DNA of 64,000 nt from an uncultured Odoribacter sp. (GCA_900541415.1 UQJP01000005.1:77860-141859), one strand, 5' to 3'. Shown: positions 44,879-54,736, numbered from the stretch's first letter. Notes: generated by a model not told the origin, from the sequence alone. Translations and numbers: made by a program.

Positions 44879-47293
44879 TCAGAGGATAGCGATTTTCAGC
44901 ACTTCTTCGATCTTGTCTACATAGTGGAATTTTAATCCTTTCAGGTATTCTTTTTTAATATCCTCTATATCTTTCCGGTTCTCGCTGCACAGAATGATTT
45001 CTTTGATTCCTGCCCGTTTCGCTGCCAAAATCTTTTCACGGATTCCTCCTACCGGTAAAACTTTTCCCCTCAGGGTGATTTCTCCGGTCATGGCAATGGC
45101 TTTTTTCACCTTGCGTCCGGTGAGCGAAGATACCAGAGCGGTAACCATCGTGATTCCCGCAGACGGACCGTCTTTAGGCACAGCTCCTGCCGGAACATGC
45201 ACATGAATATCGTTTTCTTCGAATACTTTATCGTCGATTCCGATTTCTTTGGAATGCGATTTAATGTATTCCAGCGCCAGTGTTGCCGATTCTTTCATCA
45301 CCTCACCCAGGTTTCCGGTCAGGCTTAAATGTCCTTTCCCTTTGCTGTAACTGGATTCGATGTAGAGGATTTCTCCTCCTACGGCTGTCCATGCCAATCC
45401 TGTCACCACTCCCGGCAATTCATTGCCCTGATACTCTTCTCTGGAAAAGATCGGGCTACCCAAAAACTCTTTGAGTTTAGCTTCGTCTACGGTCACGGTG
45501 AACTTTTTATCCATCGCTACTTTGCGGGCTACGTGGCGCATGATTTTAGCAATGGTCATATCCAGACTTCTCACGCCCGACTCCCGGGTGTATTTTTCAA
45601 TCATCGTATCGATGATCTCGTCGGGGATCGTAACGTTTGCTGCCGTGATTCCGTGATTTTCCAACTGCTTGGGAATCAAGTGGCGTTTAGCGATCTCTCG
45701 TTTCTCTTCCAGCAGGTAACCGCTGACTTCTATAATCTCCATACGGTCGCGCAGCGGGCCGGCTATGGTACTGAGGTCGTTCGCCGTGGCTATAAACATC
45801 ACTTTCGACAGGTTGTAATCGATGTCCAGAAAATTATCGTGGAAATTGGTGTTCTGTTCCGGGTCGAGTACTTCCAACAAAGCCGATTGAGGATCGCCCC
45901 GGAAATCATTTCCCACTTTATCGATCTCGTCCAGAATGAATACCGGATTCGAAGTTCCTGCTTTTTTGATGTTTTGCAAAATCCGTCCCGGCATGGCTCC
46001 GATATAGGTTTTCCGGTGTCCCCGGATTTCCGATTCATCGTGCAGGCCGCCTAACGACATTCTCACAAACTCGCGGTTGATGGCTTTGGCCACCGATTTT
46101 CCCAGGGAGGTTTTACCCACACCCGGAGGGCCGTAAAGGCACAGAATCGGTGACTTCATGTCGGATTTCAGTTTCAATACAGCCAGATATTCCAAAATCC
46201 TTTCTTTCACCTTTTCTAGTCCGAAGTGGTCGGCATCCAAAACCTCTTTGGCATGATTCAGGTCGAGATTATCTTCCGAATAATGATTCCACGGCAGATC
46301 GAGCATTTCGCGTAAGTAATTAGACTGCACGGAATAGTCCGGAGAGGAAGGATTCAGCCTTTTCAACTTGTTTAATTCCTTGTTGAAAGTTTCCTTCACT
46401 TTATCGTCCCATTCTTTAGACTTGGCTAATTCTTCCAGCTCTTTGATCTCCTCGTCGGTGGGATTTCCGCCCAACTCGTCCTGGATCGTTTTCATCTGCT
46501 GGTGCAGGAAATATTCCCGTTGCTGTTTGTCAATATCTATTTTTACTTTTTTCTGAATATCGTTTTTCAACTCCAGCAGGCTCACTTGCTTGCTCAGAAT
46601 TTCCAGCAATTTGATAGCCCGCTGTTTCAGGCTGTCTATCTCCAGCAATTCCTGCTTGCTTTGGTAATCCACATCGGTATTCGAAGAAATAAAGTTGATC
46701 AGGAATAGCATACTCTCGATGTTTTTCAGGGCAAAGCCTGCTTCGTTGGGAATATGGCTGGAGTATTTTACAATTTTGGTCGCCATTTCCTTCAACGATT
46801 CTGCAATTGCATTGTATTCCGGATCGTTTTCAGGCATGCCTTCTTCCTGCTTGATGATGATCTTACCCACATGATAAGGTTCGTCATAAAGAATATCGTC
46901 CAGCAGGAAACGCCTTTTCCCCTGAATGATAGCCGTGGTCGTCCCATCCGGCATTTCGAGTATTTTCAGAATGGAAGCCACTGTCCCTATGGAATACAGG
47001 TCGGCCATAACCGGATTTTCCGTATTGGTGTCCTTCTGGGCGATAACGCCTATCAGGGCACTTTGCTTGTAAGCGTCCCTGATCAGTTTCAGGGATTTGC
47101 TCCTGCCGATATTGATCGGAATGATCACGCCCGGAAACAACACCGTGTTCCGAAGCGGTAATATTGGCAGAGTGTCAGGAATTTGCAGGTTGTCGTTCAA
47201 CAGTTCTTTCTCATCCCCCATAATGGGCAAAAATTCAGAAGAATCCTCCCCCATATTCTCTAATAGCACTGCTTTTAAATTTATTTTGTCCAT
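44879..47293 (-). CDS. lon: ATP-dependent protease Lon
   Basis: This is an 804-residue LonA-type protease with an N-terminal substrate-binding domain (about 40-245, LPILPLRNTVLFPGVIIPI), a coiled-coil region (about 245-340), an AAA+ domain with Walker A GPPGVGKT and Walker B VFILDEIDKV, and the serine-lysine protease domain with catalytic S711 (in KDGPSAGITM) and K754 (in GGIREKILAAK). It degrades misfolded and regulatory proteins in the cytoplasm. The terminator just downstream makes it a single-gene unit in front of the ten-gene operon. Confidence 0.98.
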   Translation of the reverse strand: MDKINLKAVLLENMGEDSSEFLPIMGDEKELLNDNLQIPDTLPILPLRNTVLFPGVIIPINIGRSKSLKLIRDAYKQSALIGVIAQKDTNTENPVMADLYSIGTVASILKILEMPDGTTTAIIQGKRRFLLDDILYDEPYHVGKIIIKQEEGMPENDPEYNAIAESLKEMATKIVKYSSHIPNEAGFALKNIESMLFLINFISSNTDVDYQSKQELLEIDSLKQRAIKLLEILSKQVSLLELKNDIQKKVKIDIDKQQREYFLHQQMKTIQDELGGNPTDEEIKELEELAKSKEWDDKVKETFNKELNKLKRLNPSSPDYSVQSNYLREMLDLPWNHYSEDNLDLNHAKEVLDADHFGLEKVKERILEYLAVLKLKSDMKSPILCLYGPPGVGKTSLGKSVAKAINREFVRMSLGGLHDESEIRGHRKTYIGAMPGRILQNIKKAGTSNPVFILDEIDKVGNDFRGDPQSALLEVLDPEQNTNFHDNFLDIDYNLSKVMFIATANDLSTIAGPLRDRMEIIEVSGYLLEEKREIAKRHLIPKQLENHGITAANVTIPDEIIDTMIEKYTRESGVRSLDMTIAKIMRHVARKVAMDKKFTVTVDEAKLKEFLGSPIFSREEYQGNELPGVVTGLAWTAVGGEILYIESSYSKGKGHLSLTGNLGEVMKESATLALEYIKSHSKEIGIDDKVFEENDIHVHVPAGAVPKDGPSAGITMVTALVSSLTGRKVKKAIAMTGEITLRGKVLPVGGIREKILAAKRAGIKEIILCSENRKDIEDIKKEYLKGLKFHYVDKIEEVLKIAIL

Positions 47294-47406
47294 TTTTGTC
47301 CTCTCTTTTAAATTAGCTTAGAAATCTTATTTCTCCGGTAACTGACATTTTGTCGGTTTTTCCTGTGAAATAGTATACTATCCCTTATAGCGCAAATATT
47401 ATGCCA

Positions 47407-47434
47407 TAAAAAAACGCCGCTTGTGCAGCGGCGT
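47407..47434 (-). terminator. rpmE2 terminator
   Basis: The stem ACGCCGCT/AGCGGCGT (47414-47421, 47427-47434) has a 5-base loop and, on the minus strand, is followed by a run of seven T. It lies 20 bases after the rpmE2 stop. Confidence 0.93.
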
Positions 47435-47454
47435 CTTTATAAGGATAATTAAAT

Positions 47455-47718
47455 TTATTTTCTTCTTTTATCCATGTGGTCTTTGTAACGGTTCATGAAT
47501 TTGTCAACACGTCCTGCTGTATCCACTAATTTCACTTTACCAGTGTAGAAGGGATGAGAAGTGTTTGAAATTTCTAATTTAACCAATGGATATTCAACAC
47601 CGTCGATTTCGATGGTTTCTTTGGTTGCTGCTGTCGATTTGGTGATAGTAGTCGTTCCATTAGACATATCTTTAAACGCTACCAATCTGTAATTTTCAGG
47701 ATGTATGCCCTCTTTCAT
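47455..47718 (-). CDS. rpmE2: 50S ribosomal protein L31 type B
   Basis: From the ATG at 47718 the protein has 87 residues. It begins MKEGIHPENYRLVAFKDMSNG and contains the L31 signature ISNTSHPFYTGKVKLVDTAGRV. It lacks the zinc-binding cysteines, so it is the zinc-independent (type B) form. A longer frame to 47778 exists, but the promoter at 47761-47791 places transcription start inside it and rules it out. Confidence 0.97.
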   Translation of the reverse strand: MKEGIHPENYRLVAFKDMSNGTTTITKSTAATKETIEIDGVEYPLVKLEISNTSHPFYTGKVKLVDTAGRVDKFMNRYKDHMDKRRK

Positions 47719-47760
47719 TGTATGATAAATTTTATAATTATTCCTTTCATTATCGGTTCG

Positions 47761-47791
47761 CAAAGATATATCATTCATTATAAATCACAAA
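47761..47791 (-). promoter_or_regulatory. rpmE2 promoter
   Basis: On the minus strand there is TTTG (47788-47791), 19 bases, then TATCTTTG (47761-47768), an exact Bacteroidota consensus. Transcription would start about 36 bases before the rpmE2 ATG. Confidence 0.82.
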
Positions 47792-47899
47792 GAAATTTCA
47801 TAACTTTTTTTATTCTGCCATTTCATCCTTAGAATATGGTTTGAAAAACGGGGAGGACAGGAAATGGAAGAAGAATGTGCCGATGGGGATTCCTGAAGT

Positions 47900-48649
47900 T
47901 TAAGCGTGCAGGGTGTCTAACTGTTCTTCAAAGAATTTGATTTGCTGCCGGACCATGAATTCTTCAAAAATTTCCGGTGTCTGGCTGATCTTCCCTCTTT
48001 TCACGGCATCCAGAAATTGAGGGCGGTCGTCTGCATATAACATGAGTAAAGGCTCGTTACGGTATAGCGGGATATAGTTCATCGCGAGTAACCCTGTTTC
48101 CAGATTGCCTGCCCCGAAAGGGCGGATGTGTACGAAATCATACATGAAACTGGTGGCCAGTTGCAAAGCTTGTGTTTCGTTGTCCGTGTCGAGGCGGGCG
48201 TTCGCCTCCCGGCAGGCCAGGGCTAACAACGCGGGGATTTTCCGGTAGTCCGCCAACGGGTATACTTCATTATAATCTTCCCCTAACCTGAAATCGCCCA
48301 GCGAGCTATCGTATCGCCCCACCGAGGTGGTCGTTTCTTTCCCCGTGTGTTTCATTACTTTTTCGGCAATGGCCTGAATAAACGTTAAGTTCATTTTTTC
48401 CCGTTCTTCGGCTGCCTGGACGATGAATAGCCAGGCTTGCCAGAGATCGTAGGCTTTTGTTCCTTCTATCGAACGGGGACGTTTGGAGGTGGTGATGATT
48501 TCTGTGAAATCTTGTTCAGGCAGCGGATTCCCTGCCAGTTTTAAGGTTTCGTAAAGAAAACGTTGCACGATGTAGTTCCTGTAAACCTTCGTGTAGAGTT
48601 CCGGGGTATCCAGAAATTTCTGTCTTAATTCACTTAATTTTTCCCACAT
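47900..48649 (-). CDS. Degenerate Fic-fold protein
   Basis: From the ATG at 48649 the protein has 249 residues. The C-terminal half has the helical layout of a Fic domain, with FVHIRPFGAGNLETGLLAMNYI at the place of the Fic motif. Active Fic proteins need HPFx(D/E)GNGRxxR. Here the catalytic His is R176, the acidic residue is A180, and the second Gly-Arg is L183-E184, so AMP transfer is not expected. The N-terminal half (about 1-120) is helical. The frame is intact, so it is a conserved but inactive form rather than a pseudogene. The open frame continues upstream to 48781 without a plausible start. It is divergent from pgeF. Confidence 0.75.
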   Translation of the reverse strand: MWEKLSELRQKFLDTPELYTKVYRNYIVQRFLYETLKLAGNPLPEQDFTEIITTSKRPRSIEGTKAYDLWQAWLFIVQAAEEREKMNLTFIQAIAEKVMKHTGKETTTSVGRYDSSLGDFRLGEDYNEVYPLADYRKIPALLALACREANARLDTDNETQALQLATSFMYDFVHIRPFGAGNLETGLLAMNYIPLYRNEPLLMLYADDRPQFLDAVKRGKISQTPEIFEEFMVRQQIKFFEEQLDTLHA

Positions 48650-48830
48650 GGCTTTTTTGTGGGTTTTACGAAAGAAAAGCAAAACAGGTTTTCGGCAGCA
48701 ATCCTTTATCGGTGCTACTGTTCCGGAGGTGTACGGATGGATTGGGGAAAGCCGGAAGAGAATTAATAGGAGGGGGAGCATGGCTTTTGAAGGATAAAGG
48801 TTAATTTTGTCAGAATAAAATCAGCTTGTT

Positions 48831-49613
48831 ATGAAAAAGATAGACCGGGGGACTTTTCCTTTTTATACATTCAATCATCTTGCTGCCTGCCGGGAAATCT
48901 CCCATTTTGTATCGTCGGGGGGAAAAGATATTAGTTTTCTGGGGAATGAAGAACCCGCCCGTGTTGTGGCTAACCGCCGGGAATTAGGACGGAATGCCGG
49001 GTTTGAATTAGACAGGCTGGTGGTGGGAAATCAGGTGCACGGGGCTGAGATTACCGTGGTGACGGGAAGGGATGCCGGACGGGGGGCTTACGACAATGAG
49101 AGCCGTTTGCCGGATACGGATGCTCTGATGACCGATGAGGTGAATATATGCCTTATGGTGCTGACGGCCGATTGTGTGCCTGTGCTCCTGTACGACCCGA
49201 AATGCCGGGTAATTGCTGCCGTGCATGCAGGTTGGCGGGGAACGGAGGCCAATATCGTGGGAAAAACCGTGAAGCTGTTTCGGGAACTTTATGGAAGCGA
49301 TCCCGGTGATATTTTAGCGGGGATTGGGCCTTCTATCGGGAAATGTTGTTTTGAAGTGGGGGAAGAGGTCGCCAAGGCTTTTCAATCCCAGTACTCCGGA
49401 CAGGTGGAAGAGGGGAAAAATCCCGGTAAATATCAGGTAGACCTGGGGGGCATCAATTCTTTGCAATTGCAGGAAGCAGGTGTCGAAGCAGAGCATATCG
49501 AGCAGGCGGGTATTTGCACGATGTGCCATCCTCATGATTTTTTCTCGTTCCGTTATGCGGGACTGGCTGCCGGAAGATTCGGCACAGGTATTTTTTTACG
49601 CGAAAATCCGTGA
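48831..49613 (+). CDS. pgeF: Peptidoglycan editing factor / purine nucleoside phosphorylase YfiH
   Basis: This is a 260-residue laccase-domain (DUF152) protein. The zinc ligands are H70 (NQVHGAE), C115 (LTADCVP) and H132 (AAVHAGWRGT). The C-terminal signatures IGPSIGKCCFEVGEEV and TMCHPHDFFSFR are present. Members remove wrong amino acids from peptidoglycan precursors and also cleave purine nucleosides. A -7 element TAATTTTG (48802-48809) precedes it. The lrgA-like gene follows after 150 bases. Confidence 0.94.
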   Translation: MKKIDRGTFPFYTFNHLAACREISHFVSSGGKDISFLGNEEPARVVANRRELGRNAGFELDRLVVGNQVHGAEITVVTGRDAGRGAYDNESRLPDTDALMTDEVNICLMVLTADCVPVLLYDPKCRVIAAVHAGWRGTEANIVGKTVKLFRELYGSDPGDILAGIGPSIGKCCFEVGEEVAKAFQSQYSGQVEEGKNPGKYQVDLGGINSLQLQEAGVEAEHIEQAGICTMCHPHDFFSFRYAGLAAGRFGTGIFLRENP

Positions 49614-49763
49614 TCCGGAGGATAGAACGTTTCCGTTGATTCATGAGGGGAAAATAGGGAAAAACGGAGTAGCCGGAAATAAAAAGCTATATTTTTGGAA
49701 AAATTTTGGGTTGGGGGACTTAACGGCTTTTAACTCTCTATGTTTAATTTCATCAGATAACAG

Positions 49764-50126
49764 ATGTTGGCAGGTATTTTTATTGTTTTATTGTTCTTTG
49801 CTTTGGGAGAATTGGCGGGGTGGCTGATTCATGGTTTTATTCCCGGAAGCGTGATCGGGATGATTTTGCTTTTTACGACTTTGTGCTTAAAGATTGTGAA
49901 ACCCGACAGAATTAAACCGGTAGCCCGATTCCTTTGCGATAATATGGCTCTTTTCTTTGTACCCGCCGGAGTGGGGATCATCAATTCCATGGATATACTT
50001 TCCCAATACTGGCAGGCGGTTTTAGTGGCCTGCGGGGTGAGTACGGTGGTGGTATTGGTTGTGGTGGCGGTGGTGCAGCAATGGTTTGAAAAGAGAAGGC
50101 AGAACGGTAAGCAGGTAGAACAGTAA
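49764..50126 (+). CDS. lrgA: CidA/LrgA family membrane protein
   Basis: This is a 120-residue protein with four hydrophobic helices. It has the family pattern: GELAGWLIHGFIPGSVIGMILLF (about 14-36), ARFLCDNMALFFVPAGVGIIN (about 53-73), then a final helix and a basic tail. Such proteins form holin-like membrane complexes with LrgB and are linked to cell lysis, or to transport of organic acids in other bacteria. The partner lrgB follows 13 bases on. Confidence 0.93.
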   Translation: MLAGIFIVLLFFALGELAGWLIHGFIPGSVIGMILLFTTLCLKIVKPDRIKPVARFLCDNMALFFVPAGVGIINSMDILSQYWQAVLVACGVSTVVVLVVVAVVQQWFEKRRQNGKQVEQ

Positions 50127-50139
50127 ACGACGAACGAAT

Positions 50140-50832
50140 ATGACTTCTTTATTGAATTCCGAAATATTTATACTGACGCTGGTGATAGGGGTTTATCTGC
50201 TGGCGGTGTGGCTGTACCGGAAGACGAAGCTGAATTTGCTGAATCCTCTTCTGGTTTCTATTCCTGTTTTGGTGATTATTACCCATGTGCTGGGAATTTC
50301 TTACGAATCGTTCGAGAAAGGAAGCCGTATCATCAGTTTCATGTTAGGCCCGACGGTTGTTGTGCTGGGGTATTTACTTTATGAGCAGGTAGCCCATTTA
50401 CGTGAAAATGCCGTTTCGATTATCACTTCGGTATTTGTGGGGTGTGTCACCGGAATATTGAGTGTGATTTTTATTGCCCGTTATTTCGGGGCAGACCATG
50501 CGTTGATTGTTTCGCTGGAGCCTAAATCCGTGACGACGCCTATTGCAATGAGTATTGCAGAAAAATCCGGCGGGATTCCTTCTATTGCTGCGGTGGTGGT
50601 GATCGTTGTAGGTATATTCGGGGGGATTGTAGGGCCTTTCGTGCTGGAAAAGCTGGGGATTAGCAGCAAGATTGCCCGGGGGCTTGCTTTAGGCTCTGCC
50701 GCTCACGGCCTGGGAACGGCACGGGCGATGGAGTTAGGCACGATCGAGGGCGCGATCAGTGGTTTGGCTATCGGGGTGATGGGGATTATGACCGCTATAT
50801 TGGTGCCGATCATTGAAATGATTCTGAATTAA
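50140..50832 (+). CDS. lrgB: LrgB family protein
   Basis: This is a 230-residue polytopic protein with the LrgB signature: PTVVVLGYLLYEQ (about 68-80), SLEPKSVTTPIAMSIAEKSGG (about 126-146) and ALGSAAHGLGTARAMELG (about 184-201). It is the partner of the LrgA-like protein encoded just upstream, and its likely function is the same. A hairpin terminator follows. Confidence 0.95.
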   Translation: MTSLLNSEIFILTLVIGVYLLAVWLYRKTKLNLLNPLLVSIPVLVIITHVLGISYESFEKGSRIISFMLGPTVVVLGYLLYEQVAHLRENAVSIITSVFVGCVTGILSVIFIARYFGADHALIVSLEPKSVTTPIAMSIAEKSGGIPSIAAVVVIVVGIFGGIVGPFVLEKLGISSKIARGLALGSAAHGLGTARAMELGTIEGAISGLAIGVMGIMTAILVPIIEMILN

Positions 50833-50897
50833 ACGGGAAATTCAAGGTGTTGCCGGGAAACGGCCTGCTTTTCGGATAAAAATTTATTCAAATAGGA

Positions 50898-50932
50898 AAG
50901 GCTCAGAATTTCAATCTTGAATTCTGAGCCTT
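50898..50932. terminator. Terminator between lrgB and punA
   Basis: Perfect 13-bp arms (AAGGCTCAGAATT at 50898-50910, complement at 50920-50932) have a 9-base loop. It lies between convergent genes. The flanking T-run is short. Confidence 0.85.
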
Positions 50933-50971
50933 GTGTCTTATCCATTGGGGATTACAGTTCGTTTTTCTTCT

Positions 50972-51787
50972 TTATAGGTGTGCGATAATTTCGCGGAACA
51001 GGGCGGTCATCCGGGGTTGCGCCGTGTTGCCGATGTCCTGTACCTCTGCATGGTTGGTTTTAATCAGTTCCGGGGAAGCGGTGCTGTTGGTGATTACCGA
51101 CATACCGAAACATTCCATACCCATGTGGCGGGCTACGATGATTTCCGGCACGGTAGACATGCCCACGGCATCTCCTCCGATCACTCTGATCCAATTGTAT
51201 TCGGCAGGGGTTTCAAAAGAAGGTCCTTGCAATCCCGCATAAACTCCGTATTGCAATTTGATGTCCAGTTTTTGAGCGCATTCTTCTGCCAGTTTAATGA
51301 TACGCGGACTGTATGCATCGGTCATACCCGGAAAACGGGGGCCGAGTTCATCGATGTTTTTGCCCCGTAGCGGATGTTCCGGGAACAGGTTGATGTGGTC
51401 GGTGATTACCATCAGGTCGCCGATCAGGAAACTGGTATTCACTCCTCCGGCGGCGTTGGATACGAAAAGTTGCTTTATTCCGATTTCGTGCAATACCCTG
51501 ACCGGGAAGGTCACTTCCTGCATCGGATAGCCCTCGTAGAAATGAAAGCGTCCTTGCATGGCTATCACATTTTTGTTGCCAAAGCGCCCTAAAAGTAAGT
51601 TCCCTTTATGTCCTTGCACCGTAGATACCGGAAAATTCGGTATGGCGGCGTATGGAATGGTGTGTTTGATTTCGATCGATTTACCAAGTTCTCCTAATCC
51701 GGTTCCTAAAATGATCCCGATTTCATACTTCTCTCCATCCAGATAACGAGAGATATATGCTGCGCTATCTTTGATTTTTCCTAACAT
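50972..51787 (-). CDS. punA: Purine-nucleoside phosphorylase (trimeric type)
   Basis: This is a 271-residue protein of the PNP-I family. The phosphate-binding GTGLGELG is at about residues 29-36. The family stretches VQGHKGNLLLG, AMQGRFHFYEGY, VSNAAGGVN and the purine-site ITDHINLF follow in order, as does MSTVPEIIVARHMGM. It splits purine nucleosides with phosphate to free the base and ribose-1-phosphate. It overlaps the end of lpxK by 23 bases, as the last gene of sppA-lpxK-punA. Confidence 0.95.
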   Translation of the reverse strand: MLGKIKDSAAYISRYLDGEKYEIGIILGTGLGELGKSIEIKHTIPYAAIPNFPVSTVQGHKGNLLLGRFGNKNVIAMQGRFHFYEGYPMQEVTFPVRVLHEIGIKQLFVSNAAGGVNTSFLIGDLMVITDHINLFPEHPLRGKNIDELGPRFPGMTDAYSPRIIKLAEECAQKLDIKLQYGVYAGLQGPSFETPAEYNWIRVIGGDAVGMSTVPEIIVARHMGMECFGMSVITNSTASPELIKTNHAEVQDIGNTAQPRMTALFREIIAHL

Positions 51788-52817
51788 ATTCTGATAATTC
51801 TTTTAATATTGAACATTCTTTTTGAATAAAAGCCGGAACAATAGGTATATAATATATATGTCGCTTTAACTCTTTGGGAAGGTTGCAGGCGGCAAGCCGG
51901 ACGGCATCTTTTTCGGTGGTGAAAATGTACTTGTCTTTTTCCCCTAAAGCCTCGAAAGCTTCGCCGATCCGTTGAATATCTTTTCCCGTAAAGAAATGAT
52001 GGTCGGGGAAGCGAAGTTCCGTGACATTTTCCGTAAAGGTTTTTAGGTATTCCACGTAGGGCTCCGGGCGGGCAATGCCTGTTACACATAATATGGAGCT
52101 ATCCCGATTCAATGCCGCCTCTTTCGCTTTGGAAGACAATTTGTGGATTGCCCCATACTCCATTGTTGTGAAGTATAGTTGCTGGTAAGGCTTTATCTTG
52201 AGGTGTTTTGAAAGAATCCGGCGTTCGATGGGCTGAATGCCCGCAGGGCATTTGGTGACAATGATGTAGTCGGCCCGTTTTAGCGCTCCGGTGTTTTCCC
52301 TGAGGCGTCCTGCGGGGAGTAGCATATCCTGATAAACGGGACGGTTATAGTCTACGAGTACGATATTTTTATCGGCTTGTACATAACGGTGTTGAAAAGC
52401 ATCGTCTAAAACGATTACCTGGGGCGGTTCGGGCAAAGCCAGTAATCTTTCGATTCCTCTCACCCGGTCGGCATCACAGGCCACGGTGATGTGAGGGAAT
52501 TTCTTTTTAATCTGCATCGGCTCGTCACCGATTTCTCTGGCCGTGGAGTGTTCGTCGGCAAGGATAAAACCGGAGGTTTTACGTTTGTAGCCCCGGCTCA
52601 GGCAGGCAACCCGGAATTTTTTTTGTAACTCGGCTATGATCAGTTCGGTGTGGGGAGTTTTTCCCGTACCTCCGACAGTGATGTTACCTACGCATAATAC
52701 GGGGACACCGAATCTTTTGGATTTCAGCGCTCCGATATGAAACAGGAAATTCCGGAATCCGGACCCCATTCCATAGATGAAACTAAATGGTAACAATAAG
52801 ACTTTTTTTAAGGCCAT
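51765..52817 (-). CDS. lpxK: Tetraacyldisaccharide 4'-kinase
   Basis: This is a 350-residue LpxK with an N-terminal hydrophobic anchor and Walker A GNITVGGTGKT (residues 44-54). The motifs RGYKRKTSGF, GDEPMQIKKKFP and VIVLDDAFQHR, typical of the family, follow. It phosphorylates the 4' position of the lipid A precursor at the inner membrane. It lies 39 bases after sppA and overlaps punA. Confidence 0.96.
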   Translation of the reverse strand: MALKKVLLLPFSFIYGMGSGFRNFLFHIGALKSKRFGVPVLCVGNITVGGTGKTPHTELIIAELQKKFRVACLSRGYKRKTSGFILADEHSTAREIGDEPMQIKKKFPHITVACDADRVRGIERLLALPEPPQVIVLDDAFQHRYVQADKNIVLVDYNRPVYQDMLLPAGRLRENTGALKRADYIIVTKCPAGIQPIERRILSKHLKIKPYQQLYFTTMEYGAIHKLSSKAKEAALNRDSSILCVTGIARPEPYVEYLKTFTENVTELRFPDHHFFTGKDIQRIGEAFEALGEKDKYIFTTEKDAVRLAACNLPKELKRHIYYIPIVPAFIQKECSILKELSEYVRKNQR

Positions 52818-52856
52818 AGCTGTCGTTTTTGCACATTTGGCAATCTGTCTTGCAGA

Positions 52857-54650
52857 TCAGTTCGGTACTACGTCATACGGAATCCGGGCAATCAGTCCTT
52901 GCTGGCTGGTGATGTTCTTTATTTTTGTCCAGGTTTCGTAGAAAGGTCCCATTTCTTCTTTCATCATACGCATTTTTACCGAGCCGGTTAGGGTATTCAG
53001 TAATTCTTCTACCGGATTTTTTTCTGCCGGGTATTCCGACAGGCTATATTCGGCAAGCCCGGCTTTAGCCGCTGCGATTTTAATGGCATCGTCCATTCCT
53101 CCCAGCACATCGACCAATCCTATTTTCAAAGCGTCTGCCCCGGTCCACACCCGTCCCTGTGCGATTGCGTCCAGAGAATCGTGCGAAATTCCCCGTCCGG
53201 CCATTACGCGGTTCAGGAAAGTTTCGTATCCCTGGTTCACATAGTTTTGCAGGACGTTCCTTTCATAGGTGGTGAGCGGACGGCTGCTGATGGGGATCGG
53301 TAACGGGTAACTGCCACCGAAATCACTATGGTCGTTCGTTTTCACTACATTGGTATGGATACCCATTTTATCTTTAATCAGTTTCTCTCCACTGAAAAAC
53401 ATGCCGAAAATACCGATAGACCCGGTTAAGGTCGTTGGGTCGGCTACAATAGTATCGGCAGCGCAGGAAATGTAATATCCTCCGGATGCGGCTACATTGC
53501 CCATGGAAACGATCACCGGTTTCGTCCGGGTGGCCAGATCCACTTCCCGCCAGATAATTTCAGAGGTCAGGGCACTTCCGCCCGGTGAATTTACCCGGAG
53601 TACGATGGCTTTTACTTTATCGTCTTCCCGCACTTTACGGATGGTTTTGGCCAGTTCAGGCCCTATCGTTGTGTTCGATTGTTCCAGCCCGATTTCCCCT
53701 TGGGCATAGATAACCGCAATCCTGTCTTTGCTGGCTGCGGCAGGAGTCTGCGGGGCTTTGCGGTAATCGTTCAGGCCGATCGTATTCAATTTGCCTTTGC
53801 TGTCGGTGCCGGTTTCCTTTTTTAAAAGCTCCAGCATTTCATCTTCGTAGAATGTTCCGTCGAAAAAGCCCCAGTCACAGAATTGTTTTGTGGTATAAAT
53901 GTCGAATTTATTCGTGATGGTGTTGATCGAGTCGATAGAAATGTGGCGTCTTTCGGATATGCCCTTTACGATCGTCCCCCACGAAGAATCGAGGTATCTT
54001 TGCACCTGTTGGCGGTTTGCCTCGCTCATTTCCGTCGAGATAAAGGGCTCGACTGCCGATTTGAATTTTCCTACTTTCACCACTTCCGGCTGGATGCCTA
54101 ATTTTTCGAGAGTTTCTTTATAGAAGGAGATGCTGCTGCTCATACCTGCCAACAAAAGCGGGCTTTCGGGATTGACATAGATTTTATCCGCAGCAGTGGC
54201 GAGGTAATAACTTTTTTGTGAGTAACCCAAATTGGAGTAGCTGTAAATGAATTTGCCGCTTTCTTTGAATTGCAGCAGGGCGTTCCGTATTTCTTCCGTT
54301 GTGGCCAATGCTCCGAAGTTACCTTGTATTTCGGTTAAGTCCAGATAGATGCCTTTGATATTGTCGTCGGTTTCTGCCTTCTTGATGCTTTTCAGGATAT
54401 TGTTCAATCCGTAGTTGTTTTTCGCTGTCATAGACAGGAAATCCACATTTTCGAAGAAATTATCGGACGTACGGTCGAAGATTTCTCCGTCCAGCTTGAT
54501 GGTCAGTATACTATTGGGTTTTACGGGAGCTGTTTTGTTGGATAACGTGGCAATTGTTCCGATCACTCCCATGAACAGAATGAACAGGATGATGTTAACA
54601 ATAAAGAAGCCGACAATTGTTGCAAGGGTGTACTTTAAGAAACTTTTCAT
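52857..54650 (-). CDS. sppA: Signal peptide peptidase SppA, long form
   Basis: This is a 597-residue 67-kDa-type SppA with an N-terminal membrane anchor (about 9-31) and two repeated ClpP-like domains. The nucleophile is S389 (NVAASGGYYIS) in the C-terminal repeat. The general base is probably K156 in the N-terminal repeat (ATAADKIYVNP), as in the E. coli enzyme. It degrades leftover signal peptides in the membrane. A -7 element (TACATTTG on the minus strand, 54688-54695) lies upstream. It heads the sppA-lpxK-punA unit. Confidence 0.94.
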   Translation of the reverse strand: MKSFLKYTLATIVGFFIVNIILFILFMGVIGTIATLSNKTAPVKPNSILTIKLDGEIFDRTSDNFFENVDFLSMTAKNNYGLNNILKSIKKAETDDNIKGIYLDLTEIQGNFGALATTEEIRNALLQFKESGKFIYSYSNLGYSQKSYYLATAADKIYVNPESPLLLAGMSSSISFYKETLEKLGIQPEVVKVGKFKSAVEPFISTEMSEANRQQVQRYLDSSWGTIVKGISERRHISIDSINTITNKFDIYTTKQFCDWGFFDGTFYEDEMLELLKKETGTDSKGKLNTIGLNDYRKAPQTPAAASKDRIAVIYAQGEIGLEQSNTTIGPELAKTIRKVREDDKVKAIVLRVNSPGGSALTSEIIWREVDLATRTKPVIVSMGNVAASGGYYISCAADTIVADPTTLTGSIGIFGMFFSGEKLIKDKMGIHTNVVKTNDHSDFGGSYPLPIPISSRPLTTYERNVLQNYVNQGYETFLNRVMAGRGISHDSLDAIAQGRVWTGADALKIGLVDVLGGMDDAIKIAAAKAGLAEYSLSEYPAEKNPVEELLNTLTGSVKMRMMKEEMGPFYETWTKIKNITSQQGLIARIPYDVVPN

Positions 54651-54736
54651 TTCCAGAGTAATTTAGGTTATTTTTTAACTATAACTACAAATGTAGCCAT
54701 ATAATTTGTTCAAGGCAATATATAATAAAGGATATT

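Noticed and set aside
45329..46054. 241-codon ORF opposite lon
   Set aside because: It is a shadow of the conserved Lon AAA+ and protease domains.
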